From NCBI GenBank assembly GCA_910589415.1, contig OU342630.1, positions 87,168,186-87,232,185 of the forward strand: 64,000 bases of DNA, read 5' to 3'. Of this stretch, positions 22,939-34,742 are shown piece after piece. The notes under the pieces were generated by a model. It was not told the origin of the DNA. It worked only from the letters and a program-made list of their open reading frames with translations, and made no database searches. Numbering within the stretch: position 1 is the first letter of the stretch; each line of letters opens with the position of its first letter. The position numbers were made by a program, and so were the translations under genes. This DNA is from Malachius bipustulatus. Lineage: Eukaryota > Arthropoda > Insecta > Coleoptera > Melyridae.

Positions 22939-23088
22939 GCTTCTTATTTTGAAATCGTAATTGATTCCGGGCTGTTGCACCGTGGTCCATGGAGATTTGC
23001 TTCGTTGGTTGGAGCAAATGTTGGCCGAAGCAAATCTTCGTGGACCACGGCACAACATCCCTCAATCAATTACGATTTCAATAGAAGC
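22939..23088. repeat. 150-bp palindrome
   Basis: Arms of about 65 bp (22939-23004 and 23026-23088) share GAAATCGTAATTGATT, CCGTGGTCCA and AGATTTGCTTCG with their complements, around a 21-bp loop. Confidence 0.8.
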
Positions 23089-23179
23089 CGACCGTGAAAT
23101 CTATACACACATCAATTAGCTTCAAATTTTTTTTATGAAATTTTTCGTGTTATTTTCTGTTAATCAGTTCAATAATATA

Positions 23180-23192
23180 GTTACCTGTGTGT
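23180..23192 (+). repeat. Target-site duplication, left copy
   Basis: GTTACCTGTGTGT here matches 23515-23527 exactly. The two copies bracket the ribozyme-bearing insert. Confidence 0.6.
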
Positions 23193-23514
23193 TTTATAAT
23201 TATTTTTATTGAACCACTTATTTGATTATATAATATATTTGATGAATTTTATTGGGATTTAGGTTCTAATTTAAATTTGCCACTAAAGATTCTTTACAGA
23301 ATAGATACAACTTCCAAATTTCGTATAGCATGTGTGGTTTAGAGCTGACTGATATGATATGCTGATGAGTCCATAATAAGGACGAAACGGTACCGTCCAT
23401 CTCTTCAGTCTTCTCCTCGCATGCTGTACGAAAGTTTTTCTAATTTGTTCTGTAAAGAATCTTTAGTGGCAAATTTAAATTAGAACCTAAATCCCAATAA
23501 AATTCATCAAATAT
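23193..23514 (+). mobile_element. Hammerhead-bearing hairpin element of about 320 bp
   Basis: The arms 23236-23301 and 23448-23513 are perfect inverse copies over about 66 bp (TATTTGATGAATTTTATTGG ... TCTTTACAGAA). Inward they continue as a less perfect helix into the ribozyme. The outer left segment 23193-23235 is AT-rich and reads as an A-rich tail on the minus strand (AATAAAAATAATTATAAA). A 13-bp direct repeat flanks the unit. Together this suggests a small retroposed or hairpin element. No protein is encoded. Confidence 0.65.
23317..23440 (+). ncRNA. Type I hammerhead ribozyme
   Basis: All core elements are in order. CTGATGA is at 23362-23368. Stem II is GTCC/GGAC (23369-23372 with 23380-23383), closed by a 7-nt ATAATAA loop. 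GAAA is at 23384-23387. Stem III is very short: A87-U96, C88-G95 and G89-C94 (last digits of the coordinates), with a GTAC loop. The cleavage triplet GTC is at 23395-23397. Stem I starts ATG/CAT, has an internal loop (TATGAT facing CTCT) placed where natural type I ribozymes make their tertiary contact, continues GACTGA/TCAGTC, and then CGTATAGCATG/CATGCTGTACG. Very short stem III is known from hammerheads in animal satellites and Penelope-like retroelements. Cleavage activity is inferred, not shown. Confidence 0.9.
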
Positions 23515-23527
23515 GTTACCTGTGTGT
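23515..23527 (+). repeat. Target-site duplication, right copy
   Basis: GTTACCTGTGTGT, identical to 23180-23192. Bases from 23518 are also the left terminus of the next inverted-repeat element. Confidence 0.55.
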
Positions 23528-24072
23528 AACTTGAACCAGGGGCGTACGATAGATAGGGGTCCAGCTTGTCTACCTCCAATTTTTACGCCACTGGAAAATT
23601 TTGCTTTTGACAAATTTTTTAAAATATCTTCAAAATCTCGACCTATTTTCTACATAAAGTCGATAAGGTTTGTTATGTAAAATCTCAACAGTTTTTGAGA
23701 TACATATGTGTCTACAAGTTATAGGTATCTTTCGTCAATGTCTTTCAACTATTGGAAAAATTGACAAATTTGACGTGGTGCTACTTCTTCCTCAGACTCA
23801 TCGACCACTAAAAATTCGGCCATGCAAATATTACTGATCTTTTGCCTATCCGTTTAGCCACAATAGACCCTGGTCGCAGTGGAGGAGCCGTAACTCGTAA
23901 CCGACCCACTCACTAAGCAACTAAACTAATAATTACTTATTCAATTGTACATACATAATCTCAAAAACTGTTGAGAATTTACCTAACAAACCTCATGCCC
24001 ATTTTGTAACAAACATTACACAAGTTGGACCACTATCTACCCTACGTCCCTGGTTAAAGTTACACACAGGTG
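23518..24072. mobile_element. Inverted-repeat element with ACCTGTGTGTAACTT ends
   Basis: The left arm starts ACCTGTGTGTAACTTGAACC. The inverse of the right end is ACCTGTGTGTAACTTTAACC. Alignment resumes internally (AGGTTTGTTATGTAAA against AGGTTTGTTAGGTAAA, and TCTCAACAGTTTTTGAGAT). The left arm is longer because of a gap in the right. The hammerhead element appears to have inserted into its left tip. Confidence 0.7.
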
Positions 24073-24292
24073 CTGTATTGCTGTATTATTAGACTAGTTA
24101 ATAAAAAGACGACAAAAAGAAACATAAAATTTTTTTTGGAGTTATAGATACAATTTTTTAAAGTTTAACACCCTGGTAACTTCGTTACTACCCATTTTGG
24201 AGAATATAGGTTCATTAGGGACTATTTGTCTTAAAATTCAGTAAGCATTCTACCTTAGAAGTTTGTCCCCTTTATTCTGGGACAACTTGTAA

Positions 24293-27200
24293 ATTATTCA
24301 AGTATAGGTAAAATCGACTTTACTGTAACTTTCCGTTGATTAAATGATGCTCCACAATAGAAATGTAATAGACCAGAATAGACATCCGCATAATTTTTAA
24401 TATCGCTCATACTTTATTCGAATCGAAGGACCATTTCACTTGCATTTTGCTTGCTCGGAGACTATAACTTTTCTCCCCGTCTTCGAGAAGTATACGGCGG
24501 ACGCGCTTCGTCCTGGGAGCTGCTGAATATCAATCAGATTACCTCCGGTGGCATCCGAGGTGGCGAAGTGTGCTCTCGTTATCGTCGGGACTCCCCTGCC
24601 GGATGTCAGGTCCATTCTGCACCGCCATGAATCCCCCTGCATGTCTTGGCCGTATCCCAGTCCCAGTTGAGGCACGGGAGTCGTCGCCGGACAAATCCAA
24701 TTTGTCGGTCATTGTTTTCCGGGACGCTTGGACAGGGTGAGCGTCAGTGGTCTTATTTACTTGGATGGAATTACATTTATGCAAGTAAGGCCGTTGTTGC
24801 CATGTGAATATGTTATCTATTAAGAATTCTCTTCACTTGTTATTAGACTAAAAGCTAAAAATTAAAATGCTTATTTTTCAAGGAATTTAGAAGTACCAGA
24901 CTTTCTTTTAATACTAAATTTTTTAAATTTTAGTTTTCCGTGAATAGATATGAATTTCTATCTTACCTACATCTTGCTATAATATTTTTAACTCTTAACT
25001 ACTTACCTACCATTTCAAAACACAGAAAATAAAGCAAATTATAATATTTAAGTACATTTTTTTTCTGCTGCTTGATTTCGTTATCTCGCATAGTTTTTAA
25101 TAAAAAATAAATTCTAAACTCCACGCGCAATCCACATTTTTTCCTATTTTTTTTTATTAACGCTACTACCAAAAGTATTGATTCGAGTTTACGTTCTCAT
25201 ACAAAGTATGCTACACGCGTGACACAAGTATTAGGACACAGCTTACTTTCGAGGCTGATTGTACCGATGCTAAAAGTTTTATTGCTTTCTAGGATACCCC
25301 GGGAGTAGCTACTGAGTGTCGGTCAGTTCGATCGGTGTTCACACAACTCCCAAATCCTGTTAGGAGAAGAATCCCCGGACCGAATCACATCTGATTGATG
25401 AATTCGCGCCGACTTCTCCAGAGACCTGCAGCCGCGGACCCGCTCGTCGCCCGCAAACACAATTATCGGGAAAATCACCGGACAAAGTTGTTCGGACATG
25501 GCACTTCCCCTGGTCCGGACGAGGGTATATAGAGAATCTATATCCGAGCTGCTCTAGGCGGAAAATAGAAAGGGTTGTTAACTAGGAAAGGAGTGGAGGT
25601 CGAACACGTGATCCGGAAACTCTGGTGTACTTCATAAACTTGCTGCAGTGATATTAAAATGGGTCTTAATTTCGAATATGTTGCAGAAGTATTGCTGTAA
25701 TAGATACATTGTCACTATAGCTATAAAAAAAAAAGAATGCGGGCCTTACTGGCGTAATAAATCAATAAGACGATAAAATGTTTTCTTGTACCTAGGACTT
25801 AAAATGTTTCTAATAAAAAATTTAAATTAACATTACTTCACAAGTCGTGTAATGTCAGATATTACAGTACTAGCCTTGTAATAATTATACTAGCAATACT
25901 TCCAGTTAACGAAAAATGCCGAGGTGGCTTCATTATAAAAGGGACTTGTAAACTTCTTCAATGATTTCTATTATTGACACCTATTATTATCGTATCGAGT
26001 TTTTCTGCTTTGCAGAGGCAACTTTTTGAGAATATTTTTGTTTTCCGTTCTGCACACAAAAGAACGGAACTGGGAAGTGCGCATTTACAGAACAGTCAAT
26101 TAACATCTCCCGAATTATTTTTTCATGTATGTACTTTGCCACTTCCATGACAGACAACCATGACATTCTTATAGTTGAAAGTAATAATACCCGAAACAAT
26201 AGTTATTTGCTTCACTTTTAGTACCGGGTACGCCTGTCTCGTGGCTCATTAGAGCCAGTCGGTAGACAATTAGTGGTTCATCTGCATTTAATCACCAAGC
26301 GATTGTGTGTTGCACTCGAATGCAACGGGTATTATTCAATTTGGAACTGTCTGGTGCAGCGAGCTCGCGCCCGCCACCTCCGCCGCCGGCTGGGAACGGT
26401 TTTTACCCAGCTCGAAATTGACTTTTCTTCGGGATATTTGCATAGGAGAGCGCTAATGGTGTTTTAGCTGAACTGCGGTTTTTACCACATACTAGCTGCA
26501 ATATATCCAAGCGACAAATTAGACGGTGCACTTGTGCAGTCCGCTGGGGATAGTTTCATGGATATAAGTGAAACTAGGTCACTAACTGGTTGTTAATTGT
26601 TAATATGTAAATCGATTTTTAGATAAAAAGTCGTCTCGGTTTCAGATTAGCTATAGTACAAAATGCCGAAACTTCATCTTTTTTCTTTCTTCTCTTCTCC
26701 TACTGCCATTCAGTTAAGCTTCATTCCATTTTCATTATGGATTAGTGGAATTTTAAACAAACCAAACAGAAATAAAACGAACAAACTACATCCATAAAAA
26801 CTCTTTCAGCTCTCTCAATATTAATTTGCAGACTTTTATTGCCACCACTGCGATAAAGTCGGTCACTATATAAGAACCCACTAATGAATTAAACAGGGTG
26901 TATGGTGAATAAGTGCATGCGTTTCTCTGAAGCACAGCTGCAGAGTGTTAAAATAATGAAAAAAACGTCTTGAAAAAATAAATAGAAATAATCGACATCG
27001 CAAAAAAATCCAAGCTTTCGTTGATTTTCGTAAATCAGCCGGTAAAAAGAACGTTTTTCAACAATATCAAAGGCTACCAATCCATGAGTCTATAATTCCC
27101 TAATGTTATTCTTCAATGTGAAGTTACAAAATTTAATATGCAGTAGTTGTTCAATAACAATGTTGTCTGCCATCATCAGTACAGTTGTAACACCTCTCTC

Positions 27201-30200
27201 TGTAACTAATATGCTTCGGAGGAAGAGACCTTCTGAGCACACTTGAAGCATTTATAGATTGCCATTTATGACATTTGCCCAAATATTTGCAGCAATCTCT
27301 GTAAAAAAATTGTTGGTATTTGATGAGGCTTTACTTCTGCATAAATGTAACATTTGCCTTGTCTAAATAGGAATCCCACGCTACAGCCCATTGTAAGTTG
27401 TATCAACCAACGACATAAATTAATCCTTGACTGAATTTCCTTGATGGTCACATGTTGTGTGTACTCTGCAACGAGAGAAACATTCAAATCTTGAGCGATC
27501 TCTCGTGAACCTCCGCTCCGGATTTCCATCGAAAACGTCGTATATACTCCTCAGTCACATTGTTACGATTGGGTTTACTTCCTTCATGCCCTATAGTAAA
27601 ACACTGCAAATAACAAGAAGTCGTCGAGAAATTGAAAGAAAAGTTATTGAATTTGATTTGTCAGTTTGTCGCACAGTTTTGTATTCGTGAGAAATCTGCT
27701 AGTTTTCAAACAAAAAACGATGCGCAAAGTAGTGTTTTGTACAGTGGTCGTAGGAAAATTATTTGCCGAACTTTCACAATCTGTCATTTTACGGTTTTTC
27801 AGATTCAATCTCAAATATGATTTTTTTACCATAGCTTGCCTAAATTTTCAATTGTACATTTTTCCATACCTTGTCTCTGAGTGGGGATGACGTTCAAACT
27901 TCGGTGTGGTATTGCCAACTAAACAAAAACAAAAACTGTCAAAATTCATATCAGATATCTATTCATTTCAATGATAAATGGTCCATCTCGGACACGAAAC
28001 CAATTTTCCGGACATTATTTGAGTGTAATCCGGCCGCTCCACAATTATTTCATCACATCAAGGCAATGCCGAGCATTACCGCTAAAATACGTAGTCTGGA
28101 ACTAACAGGACGCCAACTGTGAAATATGTTCCGAACCACATAAATCACTTTAATTCGCGAATGAAATATAGATACTGGGCGTGCTTAAGATTTTTATACA
28201 TTTTCATTGTGTGGAAGTTGATGTTGGCCGTAAACCCTTTGAATGTAATTAATTATAACCATAAATAACACTTTGCGTCGTAAATATGAGGGAGAGCAGT
28301 AGCTGCTTCTCCGGGATGCTGAAACGGTGGAGCGCCAGGCACAGTCCTGTAAGGAGTTTCAGGAGCGGAACAGATTGAGCTAGAGCTCGGATGAAAACTC
28401 CGACAATGATGGCACCTAATCACGATCGGGCGTCTGCCAACAAACCACCAGCGGTTTAATTACTTCTCAACTTTACCGCAGCTATTGGCTCGATTAATTG
28501 TAAACTGGTGTCGGATAACAGAAATGCACAAATACATCACAGATTGTCCAATATGTATGCCCACTTTATTTGTTCTTATTATAATGTATTCCACGTTAAT
28601 TTAATGGGGCTTTAGCCTCCTAATCTTAGATATACGTAATTATATTCCTTCAATCTACTAAATTCTACTGAACTTCTAAATAGAAGCCACAACAATTTCG
28701 CATGCAAATTTCTGTGATATGTCAATGTACCTAAATCTTAATAACAAAATATTAATGTTCGATTGAAGTTTGATAAGAAAAATCAACTATTAAAGTTATA
28801 AAATTGAGAGGTAAAGTTATTTGTGCAGGTATCAACTATAATTTCGCATCCCAAGAGACTTATTATTGTCGCCGAGAGTGCGCATATGTCTATACTTACA
28901 TACACAAAGCGCGGCTTATTTCGCGGCCTAAACTTGAGTCGGCGGCTGCCAATGAGTTTTACCTCCTGTCTTAAATGACAACTTTCTTCAAAGAAATCGC
29001 ACCTAAATTAATTTCTATGACAATAATTTATTTTGAATTGAATATCATATTTTACTACTCATGAGTAGAGGAATAATGGGAGGGGTACACCTTTACCTTA
29101 TTTATTAAACCGAAAAACAATTTCAAAGATGAAAGTAAAAGTGTTGTAAAGACAATTTCACTCATACGTTGTTACGCCCGTATTGATTTATGAAATGTCG
29201 CTGTTTGCTGTCGGATATTTTGCTTCGAGGTTGCAAGTGGATAAATTTATCAATAATTCTACTTGCTCATATGTTGCTATGGCAATAGCCTAATTCCTAT
29301 TACTAAATGTCACAATAAATTTTAATATTTAGGAATATTTTGTATAGAAGAAGAAAGCTTATTATCGTCCTACCGGGGTTTGAACAACCCGGGTCCTTCT
29401 TACCATAAAATACAAAAATTGTGTTTTTAACAATAAAATTTGTCCTTTTAAATACATTTTGGGTATTGTTTACTGTAAAATAAAGTTGAGTATTATCTTG
29501 TTAGTCGATGGAATTGCCTCAACAAATACCATTCGAACGTAGATGGAGGAGTGTTGAATTTAGTTAAATTTAAATTTAATTTTTAAATTTAGCTCTATAA
29601 ATTTACGATGCAAGTATTCGAGATCAACTGCATAATAATATCCAGCTAAATCAATAATAATTGTACTTAATGTCGTATTATTCTTATCATACTTCCCAGG
29701 ATCGCTGTAGAGTAAACTCAACAAAATTGTTATAGTAATATTAAATTTTTCAAATGCCTAAGTGGGCATATATTTTAAAGAAAACCTAGATCCAGATGAA
29801 ATAGCGTCATTGGAATCTCGAAGGATGTGGAAAATGTTGCTGGATTTCCAGCCGACTTAGACTCTCAGGCTCGCTCTCTGGTCACTTTTTCATGAATAAT
29901 TCAAGATATTTTAAACCTTGAACCTCCTCTGTTTTTTTTTTTACCTTTTTTTGCTACTGTATAATATAATGATAGCTCCAAATGTCTTTATAAGTTAACT
30001 GTGTCATTTATTTTTTGTTTGTTTCATTTTTAGAGAGGTATTGTAAATTAGCTTAATGGACCTGAACATTAACACAAGGCTAGTTTGTATAATAAATATC
30101 AACGATAATTAAGAAATACTGTAATTACTCTTATTACTAGCTTCTCGAGGAGTCACTTTTGTCAAACATTATTTCTAATATTGTTCTTTTTTTTTGTTTA

Positions 30201-30866
30201 TTTTCACAATAAAAATTATCATAATAAATTTCAAAATTAACACAAAAACAAATTCATACAGTAGCCCGAGAAAACTTTTTAGGGCGTTGACACTTTTTGC
30301 ATCAATATTCCTCAACTAGTTCAGTTTATTGTTTCTAAGTTGAGCATATTCATCTCACGAGAGGCATTCGACCAATTTATAACGTAGGTTGCAGATGCGC
30401 GTTAACCTCCGGCTGGAAAGGGATGATTTTCCATAATATTATTACAAGCGGGGTGCTTACGGAAAAACTCCTTACAGTCGTTACGAGTAGGCAGCCTCCT
30501 TCACCATTAATAGCTATCCCGATCCATCATCTAGTCATGGATATTCATGCTGTGAATTCTCAACGCTTAAGGGAAATAATATTGAGGATACACTGTTGCC
30601 AGTTACGCTGCTGTGAAGAAAAAAAATGGTCTAAAATTTTATACCATGAAACCGATATTCAATCATGAGAAAGAATAATATTTGCACGCCATCTGATGAC
30701 AAAAACTGCTGCGGCAACACCGATTAATCAATTAAGTCACTCCTTGACTACTGTCATCTTAGTGATTCGCACAACAAAGTAGCTTTTCTGTTAAGTTTCA
30801 CTAGCAGTGCTCGTGTGATGGAACATGCTAGTTTTGTTTATGTTGTAGACTAATTCAGGTTTGATT
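24293..30866. other. No gene confirmed; two GC-rich islands
   Basis: About 24430-24780 and 25250-25570 are GC-rich. The first is open in two minus frames (79 and 81 codons) without a recognised domain. The second has TATATAG at about 25528 after a GC-rich stretch and could be a promoter or enhancer. A CAGGGTGTATGG motif at 26895 may be a solitary element end. Several short opposing ORFs at 27.3-28.1 kb show no domain. The rest is AT-rich. Confidence 0.35.
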
Positions 30867-30886
30867 TTGTTGTTGTTGTTGTTGTT
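30867..30886 (+). repeat. (TTG)n microsatellite
   Basis: About six to seven TTG units followed by a short G run. Confidence 0.85.
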
Positions 30887-31477
30887 GGGGGAGACTGGAG
30901 TAAATTTAGAACCCTTTATATTTCGAAAAATAAACATCACATTATAAGCTCGCACCAAAGGAAATATTGTTTACCTTTTAAAGCTTAACAATTTGTTGCA
31001 CACATATCGTATGCTTTTTGAACCTCGACGTATTATTATAAATAATGTTATTAGAACATGTCCTCAAGATACATGTGACAAGCCTTGGCGTATAGGAAGT
31101 AGCCACTCACGTGAAAGAATGGAAGCAATTACATCGGGGCTTGACAGACTTCTTACCTACGAAGCGAACCCTAAGCCCGGTTTTCTAGGCGGTCTTCCGG
31201 ATGCTGCAATTCGCCTCGAGAGGCAATACGAGTCAATACGGAAGCTGAAGTGTGAATGAAGTTATCCACATCAATCCAAACTCCCAATAGTGCATGGGTC
31301 TAACCAGAATTTACCTTATTTACCTGACTCGTCAGTTTCCGTACAGCCCCGAATTGACTCGGGGGGAGTTGCCGCGTCTGGCAAACCGCATCGAAAACCG
31401 GACCGTGGGAAAACGATCTAAACTAGTTCTGACCCGCTAGGGCCACACAATATAATACTCATTCTTCACCCTTTTTA

Positions 31478-31499
31478 CTCTCTCTCTTTCTCTCTCTCA
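31478..31499 (+). repeat. CT-rich microsatellite
   Basis: An imperfect (CT)n tract of about 22 bp, following a GC-richer segment of about 31060-31440 in which no gene was recognised. Confidence 0.75.
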
Positions 31500-31570
31500 C
31501 TTTGTGGTTTCAAGAAATAAATTTATACCTAAAATATTGCAGGTCAGGTAAGGTCAGGTATATTAAAGTA

Positions 31571-31615
31571 TGAGTGGATATTGAGGTCTTTAAAACACGT
31601 GCGAGTTTTCGATTT
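31571..31615 (+). repeat. Half copy of the 7884-7983 palindrome
   Basis: TGAGTGGATATTGAGGTCTT and AAACACGTGCGAG match the left half of the 7884 element. The right half is missing. Confidence 0.6.
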
Positions 31616-31720
31616 TTTGGAAACGAAAAGGCTCCAGCTTTTGTACAGGTGTTTACATTAATAATAGTTACTTTTAAGGCTCTAAATCAATGTTCTGAAA
31701 TATGTGAGTGGTGGAGATTT

Positions 31721-32025
31721 TAGGGTTGCGTAAAACCTTTACCCCCATAACTTTTATGCCACTCGGAAAATTTGCGTTTTGACAGCAAATTCGTTTTCGA
31801 GAAAAACGGAATTTTATTATCAAAAGCGTACAAAATTCAATAGAGCAAAACAGTTATTTTCAAAATTATGTATGTAATGGATAAAAACTGAAAAAAGCTT
31901 TCCCTCCTAGAGCTTTTGACCAAGAGTACCTTATTTGCGTAAAAAACATTGGCGCTTTGGAATTTGGTGTCAAAACGCCAATTTTTCGAGTTATGGGGGT
32001 TAAAATTTTACGCACGCAACCCTAA
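31721..32025. repeat. Foldback repeat of about 305 bp
   Basis: TAGGGTTGCGTAAAACCTTT and CCCCATAACTTTT at the left face ACGCACGCAACCCTA and GAGTTATGGGGGTT at the right. The arms are about 60-80 bp, with TTGCGTTTTGACA answered by TGTCAAAACGCCAA. No coding capacity. Confidence 0.75.
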
Positions 32026-32626
32026 ATTTCTTTTATAACACCTGCATTTCGAAAACGATGCGTTTGCAGACCCATGTTAATATGAACTTTTTTCTTGAAA
32101 TAAGTCGTTGAATCACCTGCTTAATTTTGTACATGTTGGTAGTTAACACTATAATTTTTAAATTTTCTAACTATCAGAGTTTGTCACAGTTTCAGTATCC
32201 TAGGCAATGGCCGCCTTATACAACACATCAGTGTTCATGTGTCCAAACACAACGTAAGATGGATCATGCACATTTACCGCACAGATTACCGTTGCCCGGC
32301 TAGCAGTAAAAACGATCCCGGTAAACTAAACTAAGGTAATGAAACCGCCCGGCTTGGAGGGTGCATTTGTCTTATGCGGATACATCCTAGCCTCCAGCTC
32401 TGCAAAACATACAAGTGTCTTGCATACAAATACAAAACGCGCCCAACTCGAGCTGCTCCTCCTACGCTTACGAGAGGAGGATTATGGACGCCTGCTTACA
32501 GTGGGAACTAATTTAGTATGCAGCTTTGTCTTTACAAATACCACGTTTCTACAGTGTATAGTAAAACCTTATATTAATTTGAGAAATAATTTTTCTGCTT
32601 CAGTGACCATAATAATCATAATATAT
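32026..32626. other. No gene recognised
   Basis: A 108-codon + ORF (32339-32665) runs into the left end of the next mobile element. Its peptide has no recognisable domain, and overlapping a transposon terminus argues against a gene. Confidence 0.4.
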
Positions 32627-33506
32627 ATACAGGGTGTCCCAGCTTATTCGAAGCGGTCTCTGTAGGCCAAACGATGGATTTTTTTCAAAAAATTTTTGCT
32701 AATTCAAGTACAGGATCACAATGGCCATAATTTGAAATTATTTTGGAGTACAGAGTGTTCCATATGAGAGTGGCATATCAAAGTTATGTTTTTTTAAATG
32801 GAATGCTCCTATGTTATTGCATTTTTAGATTGTCTGAGAAGAGGAAATAAGATTGGCTTTTACATTTGGCGTTTAAATTCAGAAGTTTTTGTGTTAAAAA
32901 CAAGTGAAAATCGTCATTTTTCAAGTTCAAGGCCCTGTACAACGAAAACGGTTCAAGATAGAGAAAAACGGCTTACATGTCCCTATTTTACTTTTCTATG
33001 TACTATTCTATGGTATAGAAACATTTGTACTTTCTTTGATTTTTTTATTTGGCGACGCGTGGAGAAATCTCAGAATTTTTCAAATTTTTTATCACCCTGT
33101 ATAAACATTTTATCTACATTATAGGATAGCACATGAAAAGTTAAAATAGGGACATGTAAGCCGTTTTTCTCTATCTTGAACCGTTTTCGTTGTAAAGGGC
33201 CTTGAACTTGAAAAATGACGATTTTCACTTGTTTATAACTCAAAAACTACTGAATTTAAACACCAACTGTAAAAGCCAATCTTATTTTCTCTTCTCAGAT
33301 AATCTAAAACTGCAATAACATGGGAGCATTCCATTTAAAAAAACATAACTTTGATATGTCACTGTCATATGGAACACTCTGTATACTCCAAAATAATTTT
33401 AAATTATGGCCATTGTGATTCTGTACTTGAATTTTCAAAAAGTTTTTTGAAAAAGTCCATCGTTTGGTCCACAGAGACCGCTTCGAATGAGCTGGGACAC
33501 CTGTAT
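32627..33506. mobile_element. Foldback element C, second copy of the 11930 family
   Basis: The left end TATACAGGGTGTCCCAGCTT and the right end AGCTGGGACACCTGTATA (one C lost from CACCCTG) enclose inverse arms of over 400 bp meeting near 33070. It aligns along its length with 11930-12813, so both derive from one family. The 108- and 93-codon ORFs inside are products of the palindrome. Confidence 0.88.
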
Positions 33507-34136
33507 AATACAAAATCGTGTGGTGCAAATGTTCCCATGTAGGTATTTTGTCAACAGAAAAATTAGCTTTGTTCCAATACACCATTTTGATTGATTTAGA
33601 ATTTTCAAAAACATTCTAGGTATACAATTTGTTCTGTCGGTGAATGAAAATTACGTGTACTTTTCCGTAACAGAACTTGATTTTCATCGCTTGGCAGTAC
33701 TGTACCTGTTCTCCCTGTTCTCCCCTTCTCGAACATCTATCTAGACGGGTTGCATGTGGGATTGCGGTTTGTTATAATGGATGCGGATTAAATTGGTTTA
33801 GTTACGTACGAAAGCGATCTCAAGTCAAAGGCATTGTGTTGAAAGGTCTCTATGCAATGCCATACATATACTTGTTTACTATTTTTAATCTTCAAAGATA
33901 AGCTACTCGTCTACTAGCTAAATCGCTTACGGAGTACCATGCTAGACTGTTATAGAAAGGTAATGTAAACCTCAAACACAAAAACGCTTTATATTTTTAT
34001 TATTTTGTGTATGGTGTTTTCTTGATTTTTTATCTTTTTTCAAAAGTTGTCTAAAAAATGAGTTGAGTATTCAGTCTGCGTTTAAGTTTGAATATTGCGT
34101 ATAGAAAGGAACTCCCTAATTAATTGTTTATGCACT
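33507..34136. other. No gene recognised
   Basis: AT-rich with a 74-codon + ORF (33677-33901) lacking any recognised domain. Confidence 0.4.
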
Positions 34137-34407
34137 TATACAGGGTGTATCATAAATATACCGACAAGCTTTTATTTTTTCGACATTTTCTCAATAAATA
34201 CGAATTTGCAATAAAACATTGGGGTTGATGTTTAAAATTTTACACTACATACTTCCCCGCAAGGGGTGAGGGGTGCAGGATGGTTTTGTGTTCAAACGAT
34301 GTCCCTCATTGAACAAAAGAACTTCTGTAAAAAACATTTTTCCGAACAGTATGCTTACTTTTCGGGATATTTTTGCATATTTCAGGTTATAACAATCACC
34401 CTGTATA
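34137..34407. mobile_element. Short CAGGGTG-ended element, not palindromic inside
   Basis: It starts TATACAGGGTGTATCA and ends ATCACCCTGTATA, about 270 bp. Only the terminal 11 or so bases are inverted repeats. The interior is non-coding. Confidence 0.65.
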
Positions 34408-34742
34408 TGTATATGTATGTATAAATAACACTATTGCGTCCTTAGTACAATTTGAAAAAGTTTGTGCAAGTAGCAATTTGTAATGTACTGGGTATACTAT
34501 GGCCTATGGCTATTATTTTACGGACACTACTAGATAGAGATAATCAAGTTTACCATACCTTATCTACAATTACTGCAGAAATTTGAATTTCATTAATAGA
34601 TTACTGTCATCAAATTCACACTTTCCTATTTCCTGTTAATTTAATCTTTTCAAACTACGTCTTGTCAACTACTCCAACTAGGCATACATCGCTCTATTAA
34701 AAAAGTAATTTTATTAGGTATGTTTGTATGCAATATATTAAT

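Larger units (their letters stand above)
22774..24292. mobile_element. 1.5-kb element with about 68-bp diverged TIRs, hosting nested insertions
   Basis: Left end TTACACAGGCTGTCCCAAAA and right end complement TTACAAGTTGTCCCAGAATA start arms that stay alignable to about 22841 and 24226 (AAGGGGGCAAACTTC against AAGGGGACAAACTTC; AAGTTTAAGACAAA against AATTTTAAGACAAA). Three further inverted-repeat structures lie inside. No transposase remnant was recognised. Confidence 0.7.

Noticed and set aside
23341..23400. Ribozyme motif as a chance match
   Set aside because: Considered, but all conserved core bases, stems II and III, the cleavage triplet and a long stem I with an internal loop occur together. 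Chance is very unlikely, so it was kept as a feature.
32798..33124. 108-codon + ORF and neighbours in the 32.6-33.5 kb element
   Set aside because: They lie wholly inside a non-coding foldback element. The homologous copy at 11.9 kb does not keep the frame.
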